NCBI GenBank assembly: GCA_963575745.1
Contig: CAUYUJ010003017.1
Span: forward strand, 1 to 27,500
Length of the DNA: 27,500 nucleotides
Source: Prorocentrum cordatum
Taxonomy: Eukaryota; Sar; Dinophyceae; Prorocentrales; Prorocentraceae
Direction: 5' to 3'
Positions 1 to 9,162 of the stretch are shown piece after piece. The notes under the pieces were generated by a model. The model worked only from the letters and a program-made list of their open reading frames with translations. It had not been told where the DNA came from and made no database searches. The number at the start of each line of letters is the position of its first letter. The stretch's first letter is position 1. A program made the translations under genes and the position numbers.

Positions 1-2064
1 TCCCGCGCGCGCTTTGCGTCAGCGCGGCGCTGGAACTCCACCAGCACGCACGGCCCCCGCTTGTGGCGGTGGTCGTACAGGAAGGCGATGTGTTTGACGA
101 CCCCAAAGGGCACGACCACCTGCCTGACCACCTCGGCATCGACGTGGTGCGGTTCCCGCTCGATGCGGATGATGGACTCGCCCTCGTCGTGCTGGTCACT
201 GGGCTGCTGCTGGGCGCCCTGGCGCTGCTCCTCCTTGCGCCTACGGCGGCTCCTCGAGCGCGGCTGGCGCTGGGGCGGACCGTCCCCCGCGCCTGGCGCC
301 TCCTCCACCTCGGTCTTCACCTCGAAGGACCGCGGCGGCGCCCCCCCGCACTTGGGCTTCAGGACGGCCTCACGCTTCACGATGTCGGCCTTCGGGGGGG
401 CGCCGCCCGTCTTGGGTTTCAAGACGGCCTCCTCCTCCTGTCCCCTGCGCCCGCGATCGCAAGGCGCATCGCGCTCGCGATCGCGGCGCCTCGCGCGCGA
501 AGGCGAGCGCAAGGGCGCAGGGCGCCTCTCGCGCTTGCGGACCTCTTCGGCGAGGCGCTCTTGGCCCGGGGACCGCGCGGGCCGCGGGCGCTCCGCTGGA
601 GCGCCTTTGCTCTGGCGCCGCGCTGCGGCCTGGATGGCCGCGCGCGCCAGCGCCGCGGTGACCGCGTCCTCTCCCGCCTCGAGGACCGGGGCTGGGGTCG
701 ACCTCCCCTCGCCCCTGCTCGAGGCGTCGTCCACGTCGGTGAGCTCCACGACCGCCTCCGCGTCCACTGTGCGCATCATGTCGAGCAGCCCCTTGTTGTG
801 CTTGCAGAGCTCGCGGAGCTCCGGCATGGGCTGCCCCTGGAACTGGGCCAAGGCGAGCGCCAGCTTGGCCGCCTGGCGCTGGACCCTGATATTCGGCCCC
901 GCGCCCACCCCCCACGCACCCCGCTTGCCGTCGACGATCACCAGCTGGCCGTGGTCCTCGCTCGCCCCCGCGGCCAAGCAAGCCGCCGCGATGCACGGGG
1001 CTGCTTCGTGGTCGTGGTTGACCCCCTCGACGAGGTCCTCGCTGTCCAGCTCGTTCACCACCGTGTACAGGATGTTGTGGGCGGCACTCCGGAGCTCGTC
1101 CGACAGCGCGGCCCCCGAGACGACGACGCCGAGGGGGTTCACCGCCATGATGCTGTAGTCATGGCCACGCGCCTTGCTCTGGTCCGGGGCCACCAGGCCC
1201 ACCAGGAATCCCATGATGCACGCTGCCGGCGCGCGGGGCGGAGGCGCGGCTGGCGCGCGAGGCTGGGGTGCGCGCGCTGCTCGCGTGCCTCGCTCTGGAG
1301 TGGGAGATGGCTGCGGATGAGAGGACCCAGAGGAGGTGGGCGTGCCTGGGGCGATCGGGAGCGGTAGCGAAAGGGGGGTCGAGGGCGAGAGGTCCACCGG
1401 GATACCCCCACAACGCGAAGCCCCCGCCCTGGCCTGAATACCCGTGGGACCCGCCTGCTGCTTCCCCACACGCCCGTTAACTCCTCGCCCTGGCTCGTAT
1501 CTCACCAGCTCCCCCTCTCCTTCCCCCTCCGTAGTTGACCCTGCTCGCGCCGAAGGGCGCGCCCAGGGGGGGCGCCCGGGCGCCCAGGCCGGGCGTTCCG
1601 AGGGCCTCAGGTCGCTCCCAAACTGGGGCGGGTCGCTCCTGGCCAACTGGTCGGGGCGGGCGCCGGCCGCGGCGCCGTCGTCACCGCGGGCGTCCGGGGC
1701 CAATAAGGCGTGGCCCTCCGCCATGCCTCGGGCGAATGGAGCCTGACGCCGATGGTCCTCCCAGAGATATCCGTGGAAGGCGTCCGTAGACCACCTCCCG
1801 AACCTCTCGACCGCCTCCAGGTCGCAACAGGCGTGGTACAACGCCGTCGCGCCCCCGATGCGCAGGGAGTGGGATCCCATCTGGCCTGCGTCCACGCCGC
1901 AGGCGGCAGCCGCGAGTTGGAGGAGCCCCTGCACCTCCTCCCGCATAATCGGGTGGCCATCGGGCCGGCGGAACAGGGGGAGCCCCGCCTCGGTTCCTCG
2001 TCCGAACCGGTCCGGCAGCTCCCTCTGGAGGTCGGCGAGCGCGTCCACGACACACAACTCCACC
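1..2064 (-). CDS. Tyrosine recombinase catalytic C-terminus continuing into an SR-rich/RRM-like extension (partial, open at left edge)
   Basis: Seen: one minus-strand frame runs from about 2064 to base 1 with no stop. It opens with the second half of a tyrosine recombinase catalytic domain: HSLR at 1871-1860 (the H-x-x-R box), GRW near 1797-1791, and the likely nucleophile Tyr in HGYLW at 1769-1767. A Pro/Gly/Ser/Arg-rich linker of about 150 residues follows. Next comes a more ordered segment from an in-frame ATG at 1214 (MGFLVGLVAPDQ), with a helical stretch QRQAAKLALALAQFQG. After it lie a long basic region with RSRSRRRRKEEQ, two copies of AVLKPKxGGAPP (about 432-404 and 372-345), and an RRM-like end from 176 (IIRIERE, VVRQVVVPFG, CVLVEFQ). 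Known: H-x-x-R and Tyr are catalytic in this family. Inferred: the extension is either part of the element polyprotein or a separate host RNA-binding gene starting at 1214 whose upstream stop has been lost. Confidence 0.7.
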
Positions 2065-3347
2065 CCCGAGCGGTATAATGGTTGCGTACGCAACCTGCGT
2101 TAAACTGGTCCGTCTTGGACGACGTGATCGTCAGCACTACCTCATCGCAGTCGCTGAGACTTGCGCTGGGTGTACCCCCGCGCATCCCCTGTACGTCCTG
2201 CCCACGCACCACCCGTCCCATGCTCCAGGAGCGGTCCTCTTGGACCAAATACTCCGACGCGCGGAGCATGAAGAAGTACCCCGTCATAAGCGCCGCCAAT
2301 AGGATGGTCGCCTCCCGGCGCGTGGCCGTCCCGTGGGCGAACAAGTACTCGCGGAGCCAGCGCAACATCCGGGGCGTGGCCGGCAGCTTCCGTTTCGCCT
2401 TTCCGTCCCAGCGGCGGAGTCCCTCGATCGTGGTCCAGAGCCGGCGCCGATCGGAGGACACATCCCCAAACCCGGCCAGGGTGTGGGCATATCGAATGGC
2501 GAACAGGCGCTGGCGGATGGTCGTGGCCCGCCTCTTCATCACCTTGTACAGGTACACGACATACCGGATGAGGTCATCCTCATCCGTAAGGCGGGCGTCC
2601 CGAGTCTCCCCCTGCAGGTATGGGCTCCGGCCTCGGAGCCTCCGCCAGAGTACCCAGTTACGCCACCCGTCGCTGTAATTGGCCCGCGTCCCTTCGGCAA
2701 GCTTGGCCAACATCGCCTCGGTGGCGGTCGCATCCAGCTCGCGGGGGTCGGTGAGTTCACCTGGAATCCCTTTCGGGGCGCCCCCGCCGGCGTACCGCCA
2801 GGCGGCGGGCTTCACCAGCGCGGGGGCAGGGGCGCTGCGGGCACGCCGACGGGCCTTGCGCGGGGGGGGGGCCTCGCCGCCCACGCCGTCCATGGCGCTT
2901 GGCCTGGGCATGCCCGCGCCTTCCGGACCAGCGAAGGTCACCGCCCCAACCCGCTCCCCGCCTGCCCCGTCCACCCCTGCTGCGGTGGACCGCGCGGTAG
3001 CAGGGGGGTCGAGCTGGTCCGCCAACCGAGCGGCGTCGTCCGTCGTCTTCCCCGCCTCCAGCGCAGCCTCGAATGGCCCGCTTGGGCGGTCGGGGGCCTG
3101 AAGCCAGGCCTTTAGCCACAGCTTAACCATCTCGTCGTTAGCGAGTCGGTCGTGATCGGGTCCGACGCCAGCGCGCGCCCCGGGTGCCACGCCTGCGCTC
3201 GCTGCCTCTACGGCCTGCCTCAGCAGGCGCTCCGCCCACTGGAGCACCCAGCGGGCCGTGCGACGCGGGAGTGCACGAGCGGCCTGCCGCATGCGCTCGG
3301 CGATCGGCATACCTCCAAGGCCCAAGGCATCCCACAGCTCCGCCGTG
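2065..3347 (-). CDS. Tyrosine recombinase, N-terminal and core-binding part (DIRS-type integrase)
   Basis: This frame encodes the first two thirds of a DIRS/Ngaro-type tyrosine recombinase, the enzyme that would integrate the circular DNA form of the element. Counting from the TTG at 3325, residues 1-190 form a variable basic N-terminus. Residues 195-330 look like a core-binding (SAM-like) domain, with ANYSDGWRNWVLW and RQRLFAIRYAHTLAGFG. The first catalytic box is FFMLRASEYL (Arg about 355, Glu about 358), and SSKTDQ (Lys about 404) fits the beta-hairpin lysine. The frame then loses sense at a five-C run (2063-2067 on the plus strand), and the rest of the domain resumes one frame back. The nominal frame continues out of register to a stop at 1607. 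Upstream it abuts the C5-methyltransferase-like tail across a seven-C run at 3348-3354. Recognition of the family is firm; the exact N-terminus is not. Confidence 0.85.
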
Positions 3348-3503
3348 CCCCCCCTGGGCGCACCAGATTTCTTTCGGGTGCAGGGCTCGCACGGTCCAGC
3401 CGCCCTCGGACCCTTCCAGGATCAGGGTGTTCGCATAGCCCTTCAACGGGTCGGGCTTCGCCCGTGCCGTATGGCAGGGCCCGCGTGGATCATGAATCAC
3501 CAC
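3348..3503 (-). CDS. C-terminal tail of the cytosine-C5-methyltransferase-like module
   Basis: A short frame reads VIHDPRGPCHTARAKP, then LKGYANTLILEGSEGG, then RALHPKEIWCAQGG (about 3391-3350). The last string resembles the conserved C-terminal motif of cytosine-C5 methyltransferases, in which a target-recognition segment is followed by R-x-L-(T/S)-P-R-E and a QG pair. The segment is joined to the previous frame by a one-base shift near 3500. It is joined to the recombinase N-terminus by a shift in the opposite direction at the seven-C run 3348-3354, where dropping one C restores a continuous reading into GTAELWDALGLGG. That order (methyltransferase end, then recombinase) suggests the two domains were once one polyprotein. 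Family assignment rests on motif order and is moderately secure. Confidence 0.5.
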
Positions 3504-4395
3504 GCGCTGGGCCCGCCCGCCTCCCGCGGGCTGCCATGTGCCGCGCGGCTGTTGAGGTCCAGGCGGAGCTCATCCAGCGGTGGCCGCCCTGCCTCTTTCC
3601 AGAGCTGGCAGAGGCCGCGTGGCTCCACGCAGGGCTGCCCCAGGGGGGGCATGGGGCTCGGTGCCCGAACCCGTTCTCCGCAACCCCAAACCTGGACCGC
3701 CCGCGCGCGTGCCGTGACGTCGCCGAAGTGTGTGCACTGTAGGCGCGTCTCTGGAGTGAGTGCCACATAGCCGAGGCGCCGTAGGCGCGCCCCTAGTCGC
3801 ACTGCAAAACACAAACTGCAAGAAATAAAAAAAAAAAAAAAAAAATAAAAGTAAAAAAAATAAAAGACACAAAAAAAAAAAACTGCAAGAAAAAAGAAAA
3901 AAACAAAAAAAAAAAACAAAAAAATAAAAAAGAAGCAAAAAAAAAACATACCAAACGTAAGTAGTTGACGGGGGCGTCGAGCAGCACGGCCAGTGGCCGA
4001 GTGGTGATCAGTAGCCGCTCCAGGCCCGTCGCTTCGCGTCCACCAGGGTCCTCCGATAGTGACGCGCACAGCCAGCGGGTCCGCGGGGCCCCAGTGGGGT
4101 CCTCGGGGTGGTCCCCGTGGTCCGGGTCCCATCGGTCACCGACATCCCACGGCGCTAGCAGCGCCGACCCACCGAGGCTCTCCCATGCCTCCCCAAAGGG
4201 GGGCCACGCGGTTCCCACCTCCAGCAGCCGCGCCCCCTCGACCTGCAGGGGGGCGTAGCGTGGTAGGGCCTCCCGGGCTCCTTTGACTTGGAGCGCAGCC
4301 GCGCGCCAGGGCCCGTCGTCTCCTGGCATCCGCAGCTCGCGCTGGGCGGCCTCCTCCACCAGCTCGCCCCACGGTGCTGCCGGCGACAAATAAAA
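3497..4395 (-). CDS. Cytosine-C5-methyltransferase-like module (two exons, degenerate motifs)
   Basis: Exon 1 spans about 4395-3957 and exon 2 about 3801-3497, separated by the T-rich intron at 3956-3802. In order, the reading shows LLEVGTAWPPFGEAWESLGG (position of the SAM-binding F-x-G-x-G motif, with glycines lost), WLCASLSEDPGG (position of the catalytic Pro-Cys motif, Pro missing), RPLAVLLDAPVNYL (position of the ENV motif, degenerate), LRRLGYVAL, and FGDVTARARAVQVWG (resembling the Q-x-R-x-R motif). Known: DIRS1-type elements carry a methyltransferase domain between RNase H and the recombinase, usually of the N6-adenine type. Here the same place holds a C5-like fold. The key residues look altered, so enzymatic activity is doubtful. 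Assignment is by motif order only and needs a profile search. Confidence 0.5.
3802..3956 (-). other. T-rich spliceosomal intron (candidate)
   Basis: On the coding strand this 155-base segment begins GTTTGGTATG, is almost pure T for about 130 bases, and contains three acceptor-like TTGCAG sites ending at 3883, 3816 and 3802. Splicing from the GT at 3956 to the TTTTGCAG ending at 3802 joins APVNYL in frame to LRLGARLRRLGYVAL, which fits the spacing expected between two methyltransferase motifs. Using the better-looking donor GTATGT at 3951 would break the frame. Presence of an intron is inferred from frame restoration plus splice signals. An unspliced reading gives poly-Phe. Confidence 0.6.
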
Positions 4396-4512
4396 CTAAA
4401 AAAGAATAGAAAAAAAAATAAAAAAAAAAAATAAAAAAAATAAAATAAAAAAAAAGAAAACTAAACAAAAAAAAAACAAAAAAAAAAAAAAAAAAATAAA
4501 AAAACAAAAAAA

Positions 4513-4550
<38 letters not shown>

Positions 4551-4617
4551 AACAAAAAAAAAATAACAAAAAAAACATAAAAAGATAAAAAAAAAAATCA
4601 AAGTAAATAAAAAGCTC
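4396..4617 (-). other. T-rich intron-like tract after RNase H
   Basis: The coding strand is nearly pure T for about 220 bases and ends in TTCTTTTTTAG (acceptor at 4396), after which the same frame resumes as FYLSPAAPWGELVEE. No GT donor sits at the junction. A GA donor (ACC|GAGCTT, 4617) would give a 222-base intron, exactly in phase. A standard donor further upstream (GAG|GTACGC at 4650) gives 255 bases, also in phase. GA and GC donors are documented in dinoflagellates. The alternative is a poly-T insertion that happens to be a multiple of three. Confidence 0.5.
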
Positions 4618-6156
4618 GGTCCATCCGGCCTCCGCCATCCGCTGGCGTACCTCCTCCACCGTGGCACGAGTACTGAAGTCGGCCAGCTCGTTGTGGTAAG
4701 TCCGTAAGTAAAGCCCGTCCAGGACCCGGAACTTGTACCGTAGCTCCAGCATGGCCAGGACTCGAAGCAGGTGGCGCGCCACCGCGTTCCGTGCCCGGCG
4801 GCGTCGCAGCCAGCGGCTGACATTGCTGTTGTCAGCGACGTACGGCAATAGCAGCTGGAACCAGTCCGGGCCCTTCTCGGCCGCCAAGGCTATCAGGCAG
4901 AGTAGTTCGACCACCGCGATGATCTCCCCCTCCCCCTGCCAGGTGACCCCGAGGGCGGAGCGGAGCGTCTCCAGGTAGGGAGCCGCCTCCGCCACGATGT
5001 ACTCGCGCGAGGACCAGTCCAGCGCACCGATCCGATCCAGGGTGGCATCGCCTCCCAGCCAGCGCAGCTTGCCGAGCGCCCCCGGGAGTGCGAGGGCCTC
5101 GCGAAGGCCTAGCAGGCCCTCGAAGGAGGTCTCGAAGTTACCCTCGACCGGCATCACAAAGCAGACGCGCAGCCAATCCAAGGTCTGGTGCCAATCGTCC
5201 CACGCAGCCTCTACCATCTCGGGGTCGCCCGGCGGATGGACGTAGGCCTGACCTGGGTCACCCGACAGCATTCGGTGGACCGCTGGGAGCTCTAGGCTCA
5301 GGGCTGGAGCTGCGCAGGCGCAGAACTGGCCGAGCCCACTTAGCTCCCTCGCGGTTCGCAGCCGGACCATGCGGCAGCCGAAGCTCAGCTCCGGCTCCGC
5401 CAGTAGGAAGCGCATCTTCATGGCCTTGGGCCCCGGGAGTCCAACTCGCTCGCGCTCGAAGTCCATACTGAGCCCCCAGATAATCTGCGTGGTGGAAGGC
5501 TCCCCCTCGGCGTCGTTCACTGCTTCGGACCCAAACACCTCACGTATGGAGGCATCCAATGCGTCGCAGGCCATCCACGGCCGGACCCCAATGTCGGGCT
5601 CCACCACCACAGGGTCATCCATGAGCCACTCCGAGTGGAAGTGGGTGGTGTCGTGCCAGCGCGGCTCCCCAGGCCGATAGCTCTCGTGGAGCTCCCTCGC
5701 CGCCAGGGCGAGCATCATGTAATTGCCTGGGGCTCCCGTCCACCCAAACACCATGGCTAGGTAAACGACTCTGACGTCCCCCTCGATGCCAGCGTGGGCC
5801 CCCGGTAATGAGGTGCCAAAGTCCCCGACGTCCGCCGGGGCGATGTTCAGCCACTTGAAGGCCCGCGAGACGTCCCGCTTGGCGCAGAGGAGGCGCGCTC
5901 CGGGGTGGCGCGCGCGATGCCATACCGCCGTCCTCGCCACTTGCCGATGGCGTGGCTGGACGGCAGGCGGGTGGTCGCGCTTGTGTGTGGCGGCGTTGGC
6001 CGAGAGCATCGCGTGGATCATACGCCCTTCGGACGACAAGGTCCTGTCCGGTAGCTGCTTCGGTACCCCCCCCAGGGGGGCTTCCACCAGCTCCGTCAGA
6101 AAACCCTCTGCACCTGGGAAGCCACCAGGGCGATCCCCCAGGTCACATCCGCCCAT
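4618..6156 (-). CDS. DIRS-like reverse transcriptase and RNase H
   Basis: This is the polymerase of the retroelement, copying element RNA into DNA. Counting from the ATG at 6156, PLGGVPKQLPDRT (28-39) marks the fingers. RDVSRAFK (94-101) is motif A with the first catalytic Asp. FGWTGAPGNY (137-146) is motif B. WLMDD (177-181) is motif C in the LMDD form, and GLSMDFE (228-234) is motif D. RNase H follows: an Asp-containing stretch LGGDATLDRIGALDWSS (368-384), an acidic helix near 415-425, YVADNSNVSRWL (439-450) and YLRTYHNELADFSTR (483-497), the last resembling the usual H-x-x-x-N-x-x-A-D-x-x-S/T-R end. All four RT catalytic motifs are present. The frame is entered from the linker frame by a one-base shift near 6101. 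The nominal frame runs on through poly-Phe to a stop at 4396. Confidence 0.9.
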
Positions 6157-6602
6157 ACCTTCTGGTAGGCCTCGTCGATGTGGGCTCGCACGCTGGGGTA
6201 CGGCTGGGCTCGCTCGCGCCTCCGCGGCGCGCCCCGCCGCGCGGAGGCTCCCCCTTCCGCTAGCTCCCGGACGTACTCGAAGTGCTCTCGGCTTAAACGC
6301 CGACGCACCTTGTCCCCCAGGACACCCCGAAGGGGGTTGCCCAGGCGCTCGTGGCGCGCGCGCCTAAGCAGCGCGGCCGCTTCCTTCAGGGACCCCGTCC
6401 GCTGGAGGAGCTGATCCCCCAGCCCCACCAGGGTCCGCATGGCTTCGGGGTCGTGCACAGGGTGCTCCGTGCAGAAGGTCAGGTAGACCGTGGCCAGCTC
6501 CTCCGGGCTGCACCCGTCGAGGTCCTCCGCGATATCTCTGGCCGGATCCTCGCAAGGGGGTCGAGTCTTGCCCGCACTCACCTCCCCCTGTGCCTTGCCC
6601 AA
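6096..6602 (-). CDS. Linker between methyltransferase-like module and reverse transcriptase
   Basis: The frame reads a mostly helical, charged segment (CSPEELATVYLTFCTE, EAMRTLVGLGDQLLQR, LLRRARHERLGNPL, REHFEYVRELAEGG). It ends in YPSVRAHIDEAYQKVWADV, which looks like the alpha-helical N-terminal extension that precedes RT fingers. The nominal start is a TTG at 6602, so this is more likely the continuation of a polyprotein than a separate gene. A one-base step back near the four-A run at 6100-6103 (plus strand) connects it to the RT frame. The step from the preceding frame lies between an in-frame TAA near 6610 and the stop at 6578. An AG|GTGAGT string at about 6574-6567 looks like a splice donor, but the sequence after it reads as coding. 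No enzymatic function is seen. Confidence 0.55.
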   Translation of the reverse strand: MGKAQGEVSAGKTRPPCEDPARDIAEDLDGCSPEELATVYLTFCTEHPVHDPEAMRTLVGLGDQLLQRTGSLKEAAALLRRARHERLGNPLRGVLGDKVRRRLSREHFEYVRELAEGGASARRGAPRRRERAQPYPSVRAHIDEAYQKVWADVTWGIALVASQVQRVF

Positions 6603-6937
6603 TGGGGCTTAGGAAGCCCCGCCAATGCTCGGTGCATGGCTGGGCTAAGCCTACCGCATTTTGAGCCGTCCCCTGAGGCCTGCAGGCGCTCGATTCCAGT
6701 GAAGTCGACGCCCTGCAGGCGCCCGGGCGCCTCCGCCCGGGCGATTTTGGGGGACGCCCCCGGGCCATCCTCCCATACAGGCGCCAACTGCCGACGCAGT
6801 TGGCTCACCGACCAGCGGCGATAGGCCCCTTTCAACACCTTTGCCCACGCGGCGCAAAGGCGGGGGGCCCAAACCTGCGCCTCCTTGGTGCGCTTAATGC
6901 CCGAGCCCGGCACGTGATCCTTCAGCTCGACGTGGTG
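6578..6937 (-). CDS. C-terminal continuation of the methyltransferase-like module (frameshifted)
   Basis: Stepping back one base in the CACACCAC string near 6931-6940 continues the upstream module as CPRD|HHVELKDHVPGSGIKR, then TKEAQVWAPRLCAAWAKVL. The pattern C...H.H followed by a basic T-x-x-A segment and a P-x-L-C-x-A-W helix gives the upstream Rossmann-type domain a natural end. The frame then reads RRWSVSQLRRQLAPVW and a low-complexity tail, stopping at 6578. It has no initiation codon of its own that makes sense and is best read as a piece of the pol polyprotein. Confidence 0.5.
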   Translation of the reverse strand, partial: HHVELKDHVPGSGIKRTKEAQVWAPRLCAAWAKVLKGAYRRWSVSQLRRQLAPVWEDGPGASPKIARAEAPGRLQGVDFTGIERLQASGDGSKCGRLSPAMHRALAGLPKPHWARHRGR

Positions 6938-9162
6938 TGGTCACGTGGGCAACGTCGCGCCAACAGCAGAGCGTGCAGGTACAGCCGGGGGCTGACGAGC
7001 CACCAGCTGCCCTTGCGATAGCGGCTCTCTGGCGCGTCGGACGGGGCTTTACCCCAGGCGCACATGTGGATCGGGACGATCATGGCCCCCGTCGCTCGAC
7101 GCAGCTCGTGCATCGGGGCCTGGTCCCAAATCTTGGGGTAGCGGCCCGAGGGGCAGGAGGACTCGATGTGAAACTCCTTGCCAGCGTCGTGTAGGATGCG
7201 GCAGGTGTCGCACGTGAACTGTGTGTGGCTGTTACCCACGCGCTCGAACTCTTTGGAGCCATCCCCCTCGGGGTGCTCCCACGTGCGGGTGCCCTGCGGG
7301 GTCCCGCCCGGCTGGGTCATGAGCCCGAGGTCGGTGTACGAGCCACACGGGGTACCCCAGCACCAAACGTTGGCCACGTCGGGGCCCAGGGGGGTCCGTG
7401 CGGCCTCCTGTAGGCGCGCGCGGACCGCTGGGTCGAGGGTGTCATGCTCCGGCCGTGGGCCGGATTCTCGGAGGGGGTCGTCGTAATATTCGATCGGTTC
7501 CAGCACCCGGATGCCCTCGGCGCGAAGCGCGGCCGACCAATTTCCCGAACCGGCGCACACCTCCTGGGCGATCAACCCGTACGCGAACGCGGGGTCGTGT
7601 CGAAGTGGCATCGCGTTCGCCTCCAGGAGGCGTGCCTGGACGTCGGCTGGATGTTCCCCGAACGAGGCCGGCGCGCGTCCCACTGCGCGGCCCGCCCGAC
7701 CTTCCGCTGCCTTGCAGTGGGTGCAGGGCGCGCTCTTGCCCGGGACGGTGGGTTCAACGTCCGGGCCTTCATCGAGCATCTCGCGCCAGCCGACACTTAC
7801 GATCTCGCGGGACAGGCGTCCTGCGTGCCCCCAGCGCTGGCCTAGGGCCGCCGCCTCCGCGTGGGGGCGCGGGCGCAAGGCGCGCATATGACCACGCCAG
7901 ATCAGGAGCGGAATTACGTGATCCTCCGCGCCGACACCCGCCCCCATTAGGTGGTCCACGCATAGGCGCCCACTGCCGTTGACACGGTGCACCTGGAGCG
8001 TGACGGCGTCGAGGTCGGCGACGGGGCATGCTGCCAGGCAGCGATAGTCCTTGTCGTGGTGCGGGTGCACCGCATCATGGACGTAGGAGCGGACATCGGC
8101 CTCCAGGGCCGTGATCCACGGTGGGGAGTCGCCCAGGGCCCGCAGGGCCTCATGGGCCTCCTCCCACAGTGCATGGCGATACGTCGCGGCCAACTGCTGC
8201 ACCGCGCCCGGGCTGGGCTCACCTGTGCCCTCGCCCGCGCGTAGCAGGAGCACCCCCGCAGCTACGTGCAGTAGCAGGCACTGCCGCTCCTCGGCGTCGC
8301 CCACCTCCAGGCCCATCGCCTGGCCCATCTCCTCTGTAGGGCCGAGGCGGCCCCGGTAGTCGATGAAGTCCCACTGGATGCGGGTGTCCCCGTCCCAGAA
8401 GGTATAGGACCCGCGGCCTATCAGCCCGTCGGTGTCCCACGCAACCGGGCCAACCTCGGCCCCGCCCTCGGTGACGTATCCTGCGGCGCAGCTAAGCGCC
8501 TCATGCAGGCCGGCTGCCTCGCTGCTGAGACCCCGATGGCCTCGGTCCACGGCTTCCTCGAGGGCTCGCTCCAGGGTGAGCCGCTCCCCGCGCAGGCGCG
8601 CCCCCAAGACGCGCCCGCGCACGTGGCTCTGCAAGTACTCGCTGGCCCCCTTCAGAGGCGCGAAGATGCCCTCGGATTCGAGCTCCTGCATGAGTTTGAG
8701 GCGAAGCCCCGGCCCATCCCCCGCGGGCTGGGCGTCCCAAGTGGCCGCCGCGCGCGGGCGGTCGTGGTCTTCGAGCCATCCGAAGTCGGGGCCCTTAACC
8801 GCTTCCCGGAGGTCAGATTCCATCGCGGTAAGCTGGAGCGCGGTGTAGTCGTCCGGGGCCTGCCCCGGGCCCGGGTCGCCCGCTGCTCGCGAGCCGCTGC
8901 CACGGCCACGGCCCTTTTCCTTCTGGGAGTCAGGGGCAGCATGTGGGGAGGTGTCCTCGCCAACCTTCTCGGCCTCGGCTGCCTTGGCTTGCGAGCGCAG
9001 CTGCGCAATCATCCCATCCACCTGCTTGGGATCGATCCGGGGCGCCCCAAGGAGCCCCCCGCGCCTCGTGAGCTGCATGACTACCGAGTAGTCCAATCCG
9101 CGCGTTGACTTGATGGGGTCATGGGAGTTAGGGCAATCGCAAGCCTTCCGCGAGCAGCCCAT
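6922..9162 (-). CDS. Pol N-terminal region: CCCH zinc finger remainder, unknown domain, Rossmann methyltransferase-like module
   Basis: The 746-residue frame begins MGCSRKACDCPNSHDPIK, the second half of a CCCH zinc finger whose first Cys lies in the Gag frame. After YSVVMQLTRRGG and a charged linker comes a roughly 350-residue domain I cannot name, including FWDGDTRIQWDFIDYRG and IPLLIWRGHMRALRP. From about 526 a Rossmann-type module appears: IAQEVCAGSGNWSAALRAEG (glycine-rich SAM-binding-like loop, 532-551), PIEYYDD (acidic end of strand 2), and VWCWGTPCGSYTDLG (601-615) with a Pro-Cys pair where C5 methyltransferases place their nucleophile. The frame then ends prematurely at 6922. Known: Pro-Cys and the Gly-rich loop are methyltransferase hallmarks. 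Inferred: this is a methyltransferase-related domain, active or not. It lies upstream of RT, so the element appears to carry two such modules. Confidence 0.6.
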   Translation of the reverse strand: MGCSRKACDCPNSHDPIKSTRGLDYSVVMQLTRRGGLLGAPRIDPKQVDGMIAQLRSQAKAAEAEKVGEDTSPHAAPDSQKEKGRGRGSGSRAAGDPGPGQAPDDYTALQLTAMESDLREAVKGPDFGWLEDHDRPRAAATWDAQPAGDGPGLRLKLMQELESEGIFAPLKGASEYLQSHVRGRVLGARLRGERLTLERALEEAVDRGHRGLSSEAAGLHEALSCAAGYVTEGGAEVGPVAWDTDGLIGRGSYTFWDGDTRIQWDFIDYRGRLGPTEEMGQAMGLEVGDAEERQCLLLHVAAGVLLLRAGEGTGEPSPGAVQQLAATYRHALWEEAHEALRALGDSPPWITALEADVRSYVHDAVHPHHDKDYRCLAACPVADLDAVTLQVHRVNGSGRLCVDHLMGAGVGAEDHVIPLLIWRGHMRALRPRPHAEAAALGQRWGHAGRLSREIVSVGWREMLDEGPDVEPTVPGKSAPCTHCKAAEGRAGRAVGRAPASFGEHPADVQARLLEANAMPLRHDPAFAYGLIAQEVCAGSGNWSAALRAEGIRVLEPIEYYDDPLRESGPRPEHDTLDPAVRARLQEAARTPLGPDVANVWCWGTPCGSYTDLGLMTQPGGTPQGTRTWEHPEGDGSKEFERVGNSHTQFTCDTCRILHDAGKEFHIESSCPSGRYPKIWDQAPMHELRRATGAMIVPIHMCAWGKAPSDAPESRYRKGSWWLVSPRLYLHALLLARRCPRDHTTSS

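Noticed and set aside
63-1367. Long plus-strand frame of about 434 residues
   Set aside because: It is antisense to the open minus-strand recombinase/RRM-like frame, is dominated by Leu/Arg/Ala/Pro, and has no recognisable domain.
1570-1585. 16-bp GC palindrome as a transcription terminator
   Set aside because: GGGCGCCCGGGCGCCC is palindromic, but there is no T-run, the context is eukaryotic, and it lies inside the open recombinase frame.
4396-4611. Poly-Phe C-terminus on the RT frame
   Set aside because: A T-rich intron-like tract read through; the RNase H signature ends before it.
7880-8080. Possible OTU-type cysteine protease in the unknown pol domain (GHMRAL as the His motif)
   Set aside because: No matching Asp-Gly-x-Cys motif was found upstream, so the idea rests on one weak string.
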